A stretch of DNA of 64,000 nt from Gigaspora margarita (GCA_009809945.1 WTPW01000624.1:292604-356603); one strand, 5' to 3'; shown: positions 1 to 10,827, counted from the first letter of the stretch. Made by a program: numbers and translations. The notes: generated by a model from the letters alone, not told the origin.

Positions 1-935
1 GAATCAATCTAATTAATAAAATAAATAAATAAATTAAAAATAAAAAATAAATAAATATAAAATTCTATTTTACTTCTTTATTATTGTTATTTGCATTGTT
101 AGGCTTAGAATATTTAATTCCATGAATTGAATCACTAGTAATGGATAGAGTAATATAAGTATCTATATCATCAAAAACTCCATTTGTTCTGTATAACTTT
201 TTTAACAGTATTTTAATTACATCTTTAATGTTTTGATATTTTTGATGAATAGACTTACATTTTTGCTAAATTGAGGTTTTTGAATGCTCTTTTAAATTCA
301 AATTTTAAGTAGAAGATTGAATGCCTAAAATTATTTTATTCCAAATACAACCCTTTTCTCTTGGAATTTTTGCTTTCTGCAATGTTTTGTATTGCTTTCA
401 CACTTCTTCAATTAATATACAAAGACCATCTTTTGTTAGTTTGTTATTTAGTTTTTCAGAAGAGTTAGAGTTTGTATCTGAAGTCAAATCATCATCAGAA
501 ACTAATTGTAAGGCTTCAAGTTTAGTCTTTGCCAATGAATTTTCTTAATTAATTGCCTAATAAAAATTATGGTTATATATGTATGATACTTGTATTTATA
601 AATAATCATATATTCAATACTTTATATTCAGCAGCAGCTTTGTTTAAAGCTAATGGATTCATGAAAAATGGAGGTGCAGAGGATTGCTGTTGAAATAGCA
701 TATGATAGTTAGTAAAATCCGTAAATGAAGTGCTAGAAATTGCTGAAGTTGATGCTTCGCTAGAATTTCAATGATCAGTAACATCGGTTATTTTCTTTTG
801 GATAAACGCTTCTGTTTTTTTTTTTATTTTTTGATTTATTAATTTTTGACGACATTTGACAAATTATAGAAATCAATAGGGGGACTGCTCAAGTATTGAC
901 TTGATCATTTTGATTGATCGTAATAAATGAGAAAT
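1..935. repeat. Dispersed repeat, copy 1 (partner at 16216-19115)
   Basis: AT-rich sequence that matches 16216-16848, 18509-18691 and 18985-19115 almost line for line. Shared landmarks include the opening run of short A/T words, a stretch rich in TTTTAAATTCAAATTT near 290, the 'ATATTCAATACTTTATATTC' segment near 610 and the stretch ending in GATTGATCGTAATAA near 925. This copy lacks the three insertions found in copy 2, so it serves as the empty-site reference for them. The other copy lies directly downstream of a Harbinger-like transposase tail, so this may be the 3' flank of such an element whose transposase is off the left edge (inference). No convincing coding region. Confidence 0.75.
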
Positions 936-1445
936 AGTACGATCACTCACTAATAACATTGAAATTGATGCTTGAGAAGATTTCAATTACGTCCTAAATT
1001 GTGTATTCAAATTTTCAGTAAAAATTTTTTGTAATTATGATGCTAATCACATTGAGATTGACGCTCGAGAGAGACCTTAATTAATAATGCCATAATGATT
1101 GAGCATTATCACAATTACTAGCTAATCTCATCGAGCGTGCTGCTTGAGAACACCCTAAAATTTCATTTTATCGGACTTAATATTAATCGAAGATTACGAT
1201 CAATGTTTTAATTATTTAAATGAATGTTGATCGTATTCATATGAAAAAAATAAAGAATTTAAAGGAATCTTGCAGGTATAATGTTTGCTTGTGAATTACA
1301 ATGCAGAAAAGGAATAATAATTATAAGACTTATGCATCGTGTAGAAGATATTTATCTTTCTGTTCATGATCACTCATCTTGTAATAAGGGGCTGTTCCAA
1401 CAGGAGTGTACGGATCTTGTATGACCAATTATTTTTTTGAATATA

Positions 1446-1686
1446 TGGGGTCTTTGCCTTGAAAATGACCTTACGGGACTATGTAGATCTTATGAATAAA
1501 AATTAAAGTTTCTAGCCATCCAGTAATCCAATTCAAATAAACTGTTTTTTATTTTGTAAAACTCACTAAGCTCTACAAAATAAAAAAAAGGTTATTTGGA
1601 TTGGATTACTGGGTGGCTAGAAATTTTAATTTTTATTCATAAGATCTACATAGTCCCGTAAGGTCATTTTCAAGGCAAAGACCCCA
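1446..1686. mobile_element. 241-bp foldback MITE (TGGGGTC family)
   Basis: The two arms of roughly 100 bp are near-perfect inverted copies: TGGGGTCTTTGCCTTGAAAA at the left and its complement ending GACCCCA at the right, with a short unpaired centre near 1560. TA dinucleotides flank both ends. The matching site in copy B near 38840 is empty, which supports a precise insertion. The element at 12942-13318 has nearly the same termini. It has no coding capacity. Confidence 0.85.
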
Positions 1687-2094
1687 TATATAGTTATCGT
1701 TAAGCAACCAAAATGCCGATAAGCCTGATTCTTGTGGCATAATATGTGAAATTTATGAAGATACACGTAGTTAAGAGTATAACTGATCAGACCATTCCCA
1801 TAAGTTTTTTCATCAATATACTGTATAAATAACGCTTCTGATTGAACAATAACTTGAAACTTGCTAATTAATATTTATTATTTTATTAATAATTAATCAA
1901 TAATATATAGTTATTGCATGCGAAGCATCCAATAACCAAAGTTATTTTGCAGTCCGATCATAGTAAGATATTGGATAATTGAATTTATCTATTTTGATCC
2001 CTAAATTTGAATCCATAAAGGCCTAAAATTCCTTTATAAAATCTCATAAATTATTTTATACTTGACAAATTAGTAAGCAAAGATTGCGTTATAT

Positions 2095-2700
2095 GGGACT
2101 GTAATGAGGTGATGTTGGAGAACTTGTCACTTCCACTTCTTTTACTTCTCCTTCAAAATGATTTCATTATAACCAATATTTAATGAAGTCAAAAGTAATA
2201 TTTTGCAAAGAAATTCCGCTAAAACTTTTCTTACTTAATAATCAAAATAATTATAACTAAGTTCTAATAATATTTTTTGCAAAGGCCTTATGCAATGCTT
2301 TTCCCCCTTCAAATCCGAGACGATTATAATATGAAGTTAATGTAGTATTTTGCAAAGAGCTTCCGCTAATACTTTTCCACCCTCGGGGTCAATTCGATTT
2401 TTAGCATTATTTAAAAAAAAATCAGAAAAGAGTTTACATGAAGAGCTTCCATCCTTCAAAACCAAAATTATTGTTACTTAGATTTGACGAAATTGAGATA
2501 ATATTTTCGTGAAGAACTTATATCAATGCTTTTTCTCCTTCAAAACTCTAAAATTTAGGGTCAACGCTGTATTTTTACAAAGAATTTTTATTGATGCTTT
2601 TACTCCTGCTGGATCAATATTATTATTTTTTATTGTTGCTTTTACTTCTGTTGGCCCAATATTATTATTTCTAAAATCTAAGAAGTTAGAATATTATTAG
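2095..2700 (-). pseudogene. Decayed RI-type leucine-rich-repeat gene fragment, copy A
   Basis: Read on the minus strand from about 2700 downward, the sequence shows repeated LRR units: LDFRNNNIGPTEVKA, then IDPAGVKASIKILCKNTALT, and further on GGKVLAEAL and GFEGGKALHKAFAKNIIRT in shifted frames. This matches the ribonuclease-inhibitor-like repeat pattern (L..L.NNIG.EGGKALAEALCKN.TLT). On the nucleotide level it appears as degenerate units with CTCCTTCAAA and TTTGCAAAGA words. Frame changes and stops break it, and there is no start or complete domain. Copy B holds a matching remnant at 39295-39600. RI-type LRRs usually act in protein-protein recognition; no function remains here. Confidence 0.6.
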
Positions 2701-2905
2701 GCGATTCACTGATTTTAAGAGTTTTACAGATTTCGATGCGATGTTGTTGAGGTTTGATTTTTGCGATGATGATTGAGGAATGTTATGAGACTAGATTAGT
2801 TATATTTTTTTTTAACGTATCCGGAATTCTCTTAGAATCGGAAAATACCTGATTTTACATATACAGTGTTTTAATCCTAACAAAAAAACGGGTTTCTTAA
2901 TTTTA

Positions 2906-3862
2906 TAGCGGTTTGCAAAAAAGTGTAACACCTGCAGATCATGATGTCATGTGAAATCACATGAAATCAACCGATTCTTGTAGATTTTTCAATTTTAGAG
3001 AATTTTAAAGATTTCTAGCAATAGTATAATCGTTATACTGAAATTTCATAAAAAAATAATCTTTATTGGCATGCCTCTCGTATACAGCGATGATTTGAAA
3101 TGGCATATAATTTATTTACATTGTGATAATTATTCAATATCACAAATTATGAGCATTCTCTATATTAGTAAAGGTTTGGTAAGAAAAGTTTTACGGCTAT
3201 ATAAAAAATNGGGAAATGTAAGCTTTTCTTCAGATTCGGATATATCACTTGCTAGAGTAGTAAGATCATATGTTTCTAATTCTGAAGAGTTGGCATTATT
3301 TTCAAATGTAGAATTCGATGTTGCTTTGAACTTTTTTGCTTTCAAAGATAATTTCAATAAACATTATTGCATCGAGAAAACAAAGTAAAATTGAAAGTCT
3401 CTTTTGAACTCAATAAATAATTATAGTGCTCTATTTTTTGACGAACAAATTCGCTTTCTTTTTTATCCAGTTTGGATCAAAGACTCGCGTAAATGTATAT
3501 TTAACGGCATCTATCTGATTACTTTTGTGTGGCACAATATAAATTGCAGTCACATTTTTCTTGCTGTAAATCAATTCCACAGTACATGCATTTTCGGCAC
3601 TAAAACAAGTCCCTCGACGATATTTTAATTTTGTTTCTTGAACATCGGTCATTTTTTGAGAAAAAAATATGTGTACGTAAAAAAAAAGTAGAGTACAATA
3701 ATTTTACATATAACTTTTTATACGTATAAATCACTGATTAAAGCTATGATTAAGATATGATTTTACATAAATTCTTAAATAGATTCTCTATTTAGAATTT
3801 CAAAAATTCTCAGCCATCATCATCATGAAAATTATGGTGTTACACCTTTTTGCAAACCGCCA
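2906..3862. mobile_element. About 957-bp TIR DNA transposon with HTH transposase remnant
   Basis: The ends are inverted repeats of about 28 bp: GCGGTTTGCAAAAAAGTGTA at the left and the complement of GCGGTTTGCAAAAAGGTGTA at the right, flanked by TA. It is absent from the matching part of copy B. Plus-strand 3071-3388 encodes a helix-turn-helix protein start. An opposing frame at 3652-3431 (73 codons) is unrecognised. The TIR closely resembles that of the short elements at 4734-4972 and 40784-41003, and all share an internal TGCAGATCA stretch. Tc1/mariner-type is inferred from the TA site and the HTH. Confidence 0.75.
3071..3388 (+). pseudogene. Tc1/IS630-like transposase N-terminal HTH fragment
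   Basis: A 105-codon frame starting MPLVYSDDLKWHIIYLHCDN. Residues 8-50 have the homeodomain-like helix-turn-helix form seen at the start of fungal IS630/Tc1 transposases, including ISQIMSILYISKGLVRKVLR followed by LYKK and a residue hidden by an N. The rest, from about residue 52, does not resemble the catalytic part, and no DDE/DDD triad is visible before the stop at 3386. The family's usual length is about 300-400 aa, so this is an internally deleted or truncated transposase. It lies inside the TIR element 2906-3862 and probably represents its only transposase remnant. Confidence 0.55.
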
Positions 3863-4269
3863 TAATTTACATGCCTGGTTAGGGTGGGTATTACTGTGTC
3901 TTCGGTTTAAAGTAAAAATTTCGATTGATTTAGGTAAAATTCTTTTGATTTCGACCATTTTAGTTTTATTTTGAAAAAAATTTTCAAAAAAAATTATTTC
4001 TCGTGTTCCTGTTTGTTGTTGGTTAATTTACTGTCGATCATCAACAACTGGGCAAATTCATTTGAAGAAAAAATTAATTTCTTTCGATAATTTCCGTGTT
4101 AGGAAGATCGTAAATTAATTGCCAAAGCAACTAATTTATATACTTTTTAAAGTGCTTTTTGGAAATACAAACATCATTTATAGGTGTTAACGTTCATTGT
4201 GTAAAAGAATCTCAAAATGATCTTAAACCCAACATACTTAGCTTAGAAACAAATCCTATCAGACCATTG

Positions 4270-4482
4270 ACCGTATTGTCACGAAATAGCGGGCATGGTC
4301 GTTATTTAGAAAATCGTGCCTTCTAAAAATACCATGCATGGTTTCAAAATAACGCCCATGCGCGTCCCGAAATGACGCATACCCGTATTAGGGAATAAGC
4401 AAATTCGAGAAATTTTTATCTTATCTCAAAATAACGTCCATGCGCGTACTCTAAATAACGCGTAATTTCGCTACAATACGGT
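4270..4482. mobile_element. CpG-rich MITE, copy A
   Basis: Imperfect TIRs: CCGTATTGTCACGAAAT at the left and ATTTCGCTACAATACGG at the right. The interior has repeated AATAACG and CATGCGCGT words, giving far more CG dinucleotides than the surrounding DNA. The same element is at 40262-40501 in copy B, where the ends are closer to perfect (TGTCGCGAAATAAC / TTATTTCGCGACAA), so it predates the duplication. No coding capacity. Confidence 0.75.
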
Positions 4483-4733
4483 AATAAAACAACGGTAACT
4501 AAGAACTATTTTGAAAAATATAAATTCAAAAAAAGAAATTTCATTAGTAATAAAGAACGGAATCGTTTGTAAACTCAAAAATTAATTTAAATTCAATCAG
4601 GCTGCCAAATTTAGTTGGGTTATACGCAAAAAAAGGCCGAAAAATTGTTAAGAGACACTCCTAAATACACGCTAATATTACTTAAATTAAGCAGCTACGC
4701 GATGTAGTCGAGTTGAAATCGTGAATGCGATTA

Positions 4734-4972
4734 TAAAGCTTTGCAAAAAGGTATAACCCAGTGATTTTTGAATACCCCATTAACCTATTTTTATTGATGT
4801 GTGCCTCTGCAGATCACGATTCCATGCGAAAATCGGATTTTTCGCGATTTCAAGAATTTTATAGATTTCCAATAAGTTATTATATTACAAATTGAATATT
4901 TATTGATAGAATATTTAGAAACTCGAAGATTTCCCTCCGCGAAAATCACGTGGACACCTTTGCAAACCGTTA
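4734..4972. mobile_element. Short MITE of the GCGGTTTGCAAAAAGGTGT family, copy A
   Basis: Left end GCTTTGCAAAAAGGTATAAC, right end CACCTTTGCAAACCGT, with an internal TGCAGATCACGATTCCATG stretch that resembles the interior of the 957-bp element at 2906-3862. It is present in copy B at 40784-41003 and so predates the segmental duplication. It is non-coding and is probably a deletion derivative of the same transposon family. Confidence 0.7.
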
Positions 4973-5169
4973 TAAAATTATGAAAAAATGGAAAATCTAC
5001 CAGGACCTGTTTGATTTTAAGTGAATATTGAATGGAACAATTACAAAATAATATAAAATTATTTAAACGATATTGAAGCTAAAAGAATAAATTTCATATG
5101 TTCCATTTAAAGGCTTATTGTTTAAAATTAACGTTAACGAATAAACAAATCGTAAAATAGAGATTTCCG

Positions 5170-5380
5170 ATACCCGATACGAAAGTATCGGTGCAACATA
5201 TCAGATATTGTCTCGAATCGATTACGGTGTGTATATTAATCATAAGACACATTGCCATGATTTATTGATTATTTATACGATCTAGCAGTCTGCAAAAGGT
5301 TTTAATTGGATGGCCTGTCGTGACGACAGCTATTCCTAAGTTAAATTTAGATGATTTATGGCCTGTCGGATGACAGTCAT
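5170..5380. other. Three small hairpins conserved in both duplication copies
   Basis: The sequence CCGATACGAAAGTATCGG (near 5175) forms a 7-bp stem with a GAAA loop. CTGTCGTGACGACAG and CTGTCGGATGACAG (near 5315 and 5365) each follow a GGCCTGTC or GCCTGTC word. All three recur unchanged or nearly so in copy B (about 41228-41440), while neighbouring AT-rich DNA has drifted. They may be remains of an older element; no function is claimed. Confidence 0.45.
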
Positions 5381-6176
5381 AATTTTTGTTTGGAAATAGA
5401 GATGACAACAACCACGAATTAATTTTCTTGTATTTGTGTACATCACATCTTGTCTAGGTTAGTTAGTAACATAAAATGTTAAAGGCTTTTTTCCAGATAG
5501 AATTGACCGGTTTTTTTATCCCATTCTTTACAACAGACAGTAGCATTTAGAAGGTAAACTGGCATAGTTCGATCGATATTCTCAAATTCTGCACTATTAG
5601 TATGTATTGCACGAAAGCAGAAGAGAGAGTATACTTATAATTGTATTTCAATGTTTCAGCAACACCCACTCGATGAGAGGCGAAGTGTACGTACGGGGGT
5701 TGGTCAATGTATTTGAATTGATGAAAACGATTCTGATTCCGAATAATTATGGACTGAAGTATTATTTGTTTTAGTCTGGCTAGAATTCTGATTGTAAAAT
5801 ATTATTGCTTACAAAGACTGTATTATATAATGCATATCTAGGTTGGTTGATATTCTATTATTGTTTTTAAATTGGCGAGAATTCTGATCAATACTGTATG
5901 CCAAAAAATGGAAGCCTGCATAATCCGGAATTAAATACAAATCGTGAATATGCAATAATTCAAAATTATGATTTTAATATTTATATTAATTATATAAAAA
6001 TGTATCAAAATCGTATTTTTGATATAATTTTGCGTAGAAATAGAGTCTTTTGCTACACTCTGGACAATTTAAATGCCTACATTTGTTATCCATTAATCGT
6101 GAATTTATCATTAACGTTAATGCTTTTGATTTATTTAGTTTTATAAATTCAATTTTAAAACATCATAACTTATAAA

Positions 6177-7743
6177 CTACTCTTTTTTTCGAATTTGATA
6201 TACTTCATATTCATCTACTGAAAAGTTATATTTGACTTTAGTATTTCTAAGTGCTTTTTCATATGATTCAAGGCTACAATCGCATTTGTCATTCCGATTG
6301 AAATCAGTATACATGGCGAGATCACCATAATTTCCGAAATTTGGACCAAAATAGAAAAGAAAATAATTATAAACCCAACACATTCAGTATTATAGAAAAG
6401 TGCATAGTAAGGTTCCTTTAAACGACTTAAAATTGAATTTTGAATGGTACCATTTTTCAATGAAAAAATAAAGCTGTTATCACAATACATATATTTACCA
6501 TGTTTTAATTTATCCCATGCTATAGGATTATATCCACCAAAAATTTCATCAGTACCTTTAACTTTCATAACCACAACAGTATTTTTTTGCTTATCACATA
6601 ATTTCCAAAATGATTTGGAAGTAAAACCATCTCTTGCTCCACGGATAAGTAATTTAAACTCATATGGATTATTTATTATTGAATACGCTTCAGTTTTCTT
6701 ATCAACCCATGAAGCAATTTCAGCTGCATGTGTTTCGCTTATAACCGTTGAAAATGGTTCTGTCGTTCTGGGTGGTAATATTGGAGATGAAATAATACTA
6801 CGAGGTGGAAGAATTATTGATGATACCGGTCGATTTGGAGTAAGAAATCTTTGCATTAAGTCTTCCCAAAGATTTTCTTCAAGAATTTTTTTGTATGGTT
6901 TCACTTTATCAACGATGTCATCACCAGATAATTGAAAATAACGTATGAGAGGTAAACAATTTTGTAATGTAATTTTCAAAGCTAGAAAATTTTCACCGGA
7001 CCAATTTTTAGGATCAGATGATAGACCAGGATTTTGTGCAATTCCCCATTGGATAACATAATTCCAAATTTTTATTTCTTCCATTTGTAAATCGTCGCGC
7101 CCTATAAGTGAAACTAATGCATTTTCTTGAAGTGTAGCAAAGTTTTCAGACTCAAAAACCTTACTTGGGTGCTTTGTTGCAATATCATTGCACCATTTTT
7201 GTAATTCTTGAAATTGTTTATTTTGAAAACTTGTTTGATAAATACGAGCAAAATTTAAACGAAGCCAGTGTGCATTATTTTCGATTAAATATTCTTCAAG
7301 ATATTTAACCAATTCTTCAAGAAGAAGCTCACAAGAAACAATCATGAGTTCAAAAACAAATGATACATCTTGATCGTTCAACAAAACCACCCCTCCATAG
7401 ATATATCTATATAAAATTTGTAAGTTTAACGATTCGAAATTAGTTTCTTAGACATACTACAAATGTATATAAAATATCTTATTATAACTTACTTAATTAT
7501 AATCTCAAATTGTTGAGTAGTAACATGTTCCAAATTGATTATTTTAATGTTATTTTTATCTTTGCTAATGTTTGCTAACTTATTACGAAAATACAAAGAC
7601 CTATATCTTAAAACGTTTGAATGTGCATGGAATGTTTTAGTATCTGAAGATTCTCTCGTATTAATTATTACATTAAAATCTTCTTTATCATCAAGAAGTT
7701 CAAGATAATTTGTCGAAAGTTTCTCAAAGAGTTTTCTTGTCAT
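6177..7743 (-). pseudogene. BTB-BACK-TLDc gene, copy A, frameshifted near its 3' end
   Basis: Exon 1 is 7743-7493, the intron 7492-7407 (86 bp, GTAAGT...TATAG) and exon 2 runs from 7406. Joining them reads ...EIIIKYIYGGVVLLNDQDVS, giving a BTB domain (residues about 20-130), a BACK-like helical region, and a TLDc domain (PYEFKLLIRGARDGFTSKSF onward). Compared with copy B, a 32-bp insertion near 6347-6378 shifts the frame inside TLDc. The predicted protein then ends in an unrelated hydrophobic tail stopping at 6215, while the true C-terminus (GPNFGNYGDLAMYTDFN to YEVYQIRKKE) continues in another frame down to 6177. The insert has no AG acceptor, so an intron is unlikely. The promoter side and intron match copy B. 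BTB proteins of this type often act as cullin-3 adaptors; that role is family inference. Confidence 0.85.
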
Positions 7744-8198
7744 TTGGATTAAACTTTAGGTTGAATTTTGCACTTGAGAGTTACGTACGTACGTACAGTA
7801 CCTACGTATTACAGTATTTATCTATCTATGTATAGTAGATCAGACCTTTTTTTGAATATACTTCTGCATACGCAGTAGCTTCAACTCAAGTTTATGATTC
7901 GATAACAGATAACTACAAGTTATATATAACATCAATAAATATAAAACAAATCACCTCTATTAATTGCTCTTACTCTGAGAGGAGTCGAAGAGGAAGATCT
8001 TTTCATGCTCATCTGAGTTCAGCCGATGCTCGGCTTCCACTCTGTTATAAATTGATATTGGTTGGTCTACTCCTCGTGAAAATATTAAAATAAACTGATT
8101 AATAATTGTTTGTAATCAAGTCTCTTATCAAGCACCTCAAACAATGAGTCAAAAAATGTCGGGAATAAATTTTACTTAGCGGAAAATATTTAAAATTA

Positions 8199-8342
8199 CA
8201 GTCAAACCTCTATATATGCACACTCTATAAATGCACACCCCTCTATAATTGCACCTTATTCATCAGTCCCAACTAATAATGACATTTATAAAATTACTCT
8301 CTATTAATGCACCAAGGGGGTGCATATCAGATAGTTTGACTG
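8199..8342. mobile_element. 144-bp MITE with CAGTCAAAC termini
   Basis: Starts CAGTCAAACCTCTATATATG and ends with the complementary GATAGTTTGACTG. A TA dinucleotide lies at 8197-8198 and 8343-8344. TA target sites and CAGT-type ends are typical of pogo/Tigger and Tc1-like non-autonomous elements. No ORF. Confidence 0.8.
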
Positions 8343-8689
8343 TAATTAATCGTGTTTATCATTACGATGAAATGCGTAAATTAATAAAGTTTATTACGTA
8401 ATAACCCATTTTTTATTAGTAAAATACATAAAATGAATTTTTCATTTCAGTCAACAAACTTTTTACAACAAACCACCTTTTTTATGCTTGCTTTTGAAAA
8501 GTTTACTATCAATAGAGTATTCAAAGAGATCGCTCAAGCAACTTGCCATGGATCATCATTTTCGACAGCAACGAATTATTATTTTACTTGTCGCATTAAA
8601 AGTTTTTATGGAAAATAAAAAAAAAATCGAGAAGCCCAAGAAACAATATCAAATACTTACCATCTCTTAGTTTTCGTTCAAATGGCAAC

Positions 8690-9365
8690 AACTTCAACTA
8701 TTCCACCATTAATCTCTTCATTTGATGCGGTAAGCAACGAAGATCTAAAGCTGGTGGATTCTGGATTAATGGTTTTCCATATTTAACTGATAATGAGGGT
8801 TATAATTTTTTTTAGCAACATTTTCGTATTACACTCTCAACATTTAGAGCTATTGTTTCTTGATTAGAGACATATTATACCTTTAGATCTGAAGTTCTTA
8901 ATGCTACACCTGTATGGAAGCAAATTGTTATTGCTTTGTGGTGCTTATATAATTACTTTCGAGTTAAGCAGCAAGCAGTAGAATTTTGCTCTTACTTTTG
9001 GCAAATCTTTTTGATAATAGGTCGTGTGGTTTCACTGGTACTAATGGCGCAGGTATTTGTAGTTTAGAATAAACTCTTGGAGTAAGTCAAGGATCAGTTA
9101 TTCATTTCAAGACAGATTCTTGGAAGCAATGTTGGATTTGGAGAAGGAAAGAATAAAGTGGCCATAAGGTGCACAATTAACAACAGTTATTCAAGAATTT
9201 GAACATGAAATAACTGGTTTAAAGCATAACTTACCTAATGTTACTGGTACAATGGATGGACCACATATACCTACTATATTCATCCTTCTATTAAGAATAG
9301 CTCATGTTTTGTAAATCATAAAAATTTTCACTCAATTAACCTTCTTGGAGTTGTAGATAGTTGAG
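8690..9365 (+). pseudogene. Harbinger-like DDE transposase, N-terminal and central part, decayed
   Basis: Successive plus-strand pieces in shifting frames resemble a DDE_4-type (PIF/Harbinger) transposase. They are QHFRITLSTFRAIVS (near 8817), VWKQIVIALWCLYNYFRVKQ (near 8920), LGVSQGSVIHF (near 9078), VTGTMDGPHIPT (near 9239, the first catalytic Asp with its usual G-x-x-D-G-x-H-I setting), and HKNFHSINLLGVVDS (near 9318). Internal stops and frameshifts separate them. The reading stops where a MITE (9383-9542) is inserted. A matching C-terminal piece is at 15480-15720. Confidence 0.65.
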
Positions 9366-9382
9366 AATGATTTACATATATA

Positions 9383-9542
9383 TGTTGTACCCGGATTTAG
9401 AATTTGTCCCAATTTGAAATCTGTCCTAATCCTACCTCTAACACTAGCTCTAACCCTAACCCTAAAGTCACCTGAAGTCCTAATTCTGCTACAAAATTCT
9501 CATCTGGGGCAGCCCGATTCCGAATTGGGCACCGGGGTACAA
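9383..9542. mobile_element. 160-bp MITE with TTGTACCCGG termini and telomere-like words
   Basis: Left end TTGTACCCGGATTTAG, right end CACCGGGGTACAA. The inner ends also pair (TTTGTCCCAATT and AATTGGGC). The centre contains CTAACCCTAACCCTAAAG. TA-rich flanks on both sides. It interrupts the Harbinger-like pseudogene just after the segment corresponding to the first DDE residue. Confidence 0.7.
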
Positions 9543-9827
9543 TATATATATGCTAGAGAAGCAGGTTAATAAAATTGTAATATTATTTTTTTTAATTTAT
9601 ATATTAGGTCATAAAAAGTTATAATATGAAATTTGAAAAAAATAACATAGCAGCCCAGCTTTTATTTTTTTATTATTATTTTTTTAATTAAATTTAGCAA
9701 TCATGCTAGTACTGTATTACATCAGCAAATTTTATATATAGATATTGATCGATATATAACACTTAATCGTTTTATATCGATTATAAAATATCATTATATA
9801 TCGATTAATTGGATAAAAATTGATATA

Positions 9828-10074
9828 TGGGGGGAAGTCAATAGAAAAGGGACAAATTTTTCTAAGTATAAGTTTTTTCAACTTTGAGCTTAAATATTTT
9901 GTCAACTATCTTATTAAATCTAATCAATTTTTTTTATTTTAATTCTAGATAATTATAAGATTAAAATAAAAAGAAATTTATCAAAATTGGTTAAGTAGTT
10001 GTCAAGATATTTTAATTTAAAAATTAAAAAAATTTTACTAAAAATGGCTTGACCCTTTTCTATTGACATCCCCC
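9828..10074. mobile_element. 247-bp MITE with GGGGGAAGTCAATAG termini
   Basis: Left end GGGGGGAAGTCAATAGAAAA and right end CTTTTCTATTGACATCCCCC are inverted copies of about 25 bp with one or two mismatches, flanked by TA (9826-9827 and 10075-10076). It lies inside AT-rich DNA built from ATCGAT/TATATC words. Non-coding. Confidence 0.8.
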
Positions 10075-10189
10075 TATATATCTATAATCAATATATATCA
10101 TTTTTATATATTAAATCGTTATATATCTATAAATCGATAATAATTGTAATTATTTGAAATGATATATAACAATTAACAGATCTTTAACA

Positions 10190-10820
10190 ATTACATAGTG
10201 TTTTGACCCATCACAAAAATTCCAACCTGGATCACCAGGAAAAAAAAAATAAAAAAAATAAAATACCAATTAATGCAAATTAAAAAAAATTGGCATAGAA
10301 AAAAAAAAAGCTGTTTTATACTATTTTTACTCCTCTCTTCCTTTTCTTCTCTTTTCCTTTTCTTCTTTCTTCCTTTTCTTCTCTCTCACTTTTTTCCTCT
10401 CTCCCTTTTCTCCTCTCTCCCTTTTCTCCTCTCTCTCTTTTCTCCTCTCTCTCTTTCTTTCTCTTCTTTCTTTTTCTCTTTTTATTTCTTTTTTTTTTTA
10501 ATATTTCAAATACTTTCAAAATATTTTAGGACTGGAAAATCAAGCTGGATTAGTAGATCTGTACCCTGGATCATACCAAGGGCATGTTTGACTAGTATTT
10601 TCAAAATGTTTTGAAATGTTTTGATGATTATAGTACAAAATGAGATTAGATTTTTGTTTATTTTTTTTGTTTATAATTTAGATCTTCTATCAATTTTACA
10701 TTGTTTTTTCATTTTTGGTTTGTCTTTTTTTTGGGTTCATTTTATTTCATTTAGTTTCATTTAGTTTTATTTTGTTTTTTCTTTTATTTATTATTTTTTA
10801 NTTTTTTTTATTTTATTTTT
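10190..10820. repeat. CT-rich low-complexity tract and AT-rich flank
   Basis: 10320-10500 is nearly pure pyrimidine, built from CTCTCTCCCTTTTCTC words. An open frame over it is a composition artefact. The flanks have poly(A)/poly(T) runs and a short unique-looking stretch (ACTGGAAAATCAAGCTGGAT near 10530). No gene is supported. Confidence 0.6.
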
Positions 10821-10827
10821 ACAAAAA

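Larger units (their letters stand above)
939..8090. repeat. Segmental duplication, copy A (partner 38290-44075)
   Basis: The order of landmarks matches copy B: a direct-repeat region near 960-1200, decayed LRR sequence, a CpG-rich MITE, a GCTTTGCAAAAA MITE, small hairpins, and a BTB-BACK-TLDc gene with an 86-bp intron in the same position. Copy A is about 1.3 kb longer, largely because of insertions at 1446-1686 and 2906-3862 that copy B lacks. Many small indels lie between genes while the gene itself is well conserved, so the duplication is not recent. Both copies end near a CTCCTCGTGAAAATATT word. Confidence 0.85.

Noticed and set aside
5898-6146. 82-codon plus-strand open frame next to BTB-TLDc copy A
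   Set aside because: The matching DNA in copy B has indels that break the frame, and no domain is visible.
6444-6935. 163-codon plus-strand open frame
   Set aside because: It is antisense to the TLDc/linker exon of the BTB gene and has no independent support.
7777-7805. ACGT-type tandem run as a regulatory site
   Set aside because: It is a short microsatellite that differs in length from the copy B counterpart; no regulatory evidence.
10273-10614. Open frames over the CT-rich tract on both strands
   Set aside because: They are runs of Phe/Leu/Ser or Lys/Arg/Glu codons produced by low-complexity DNA.
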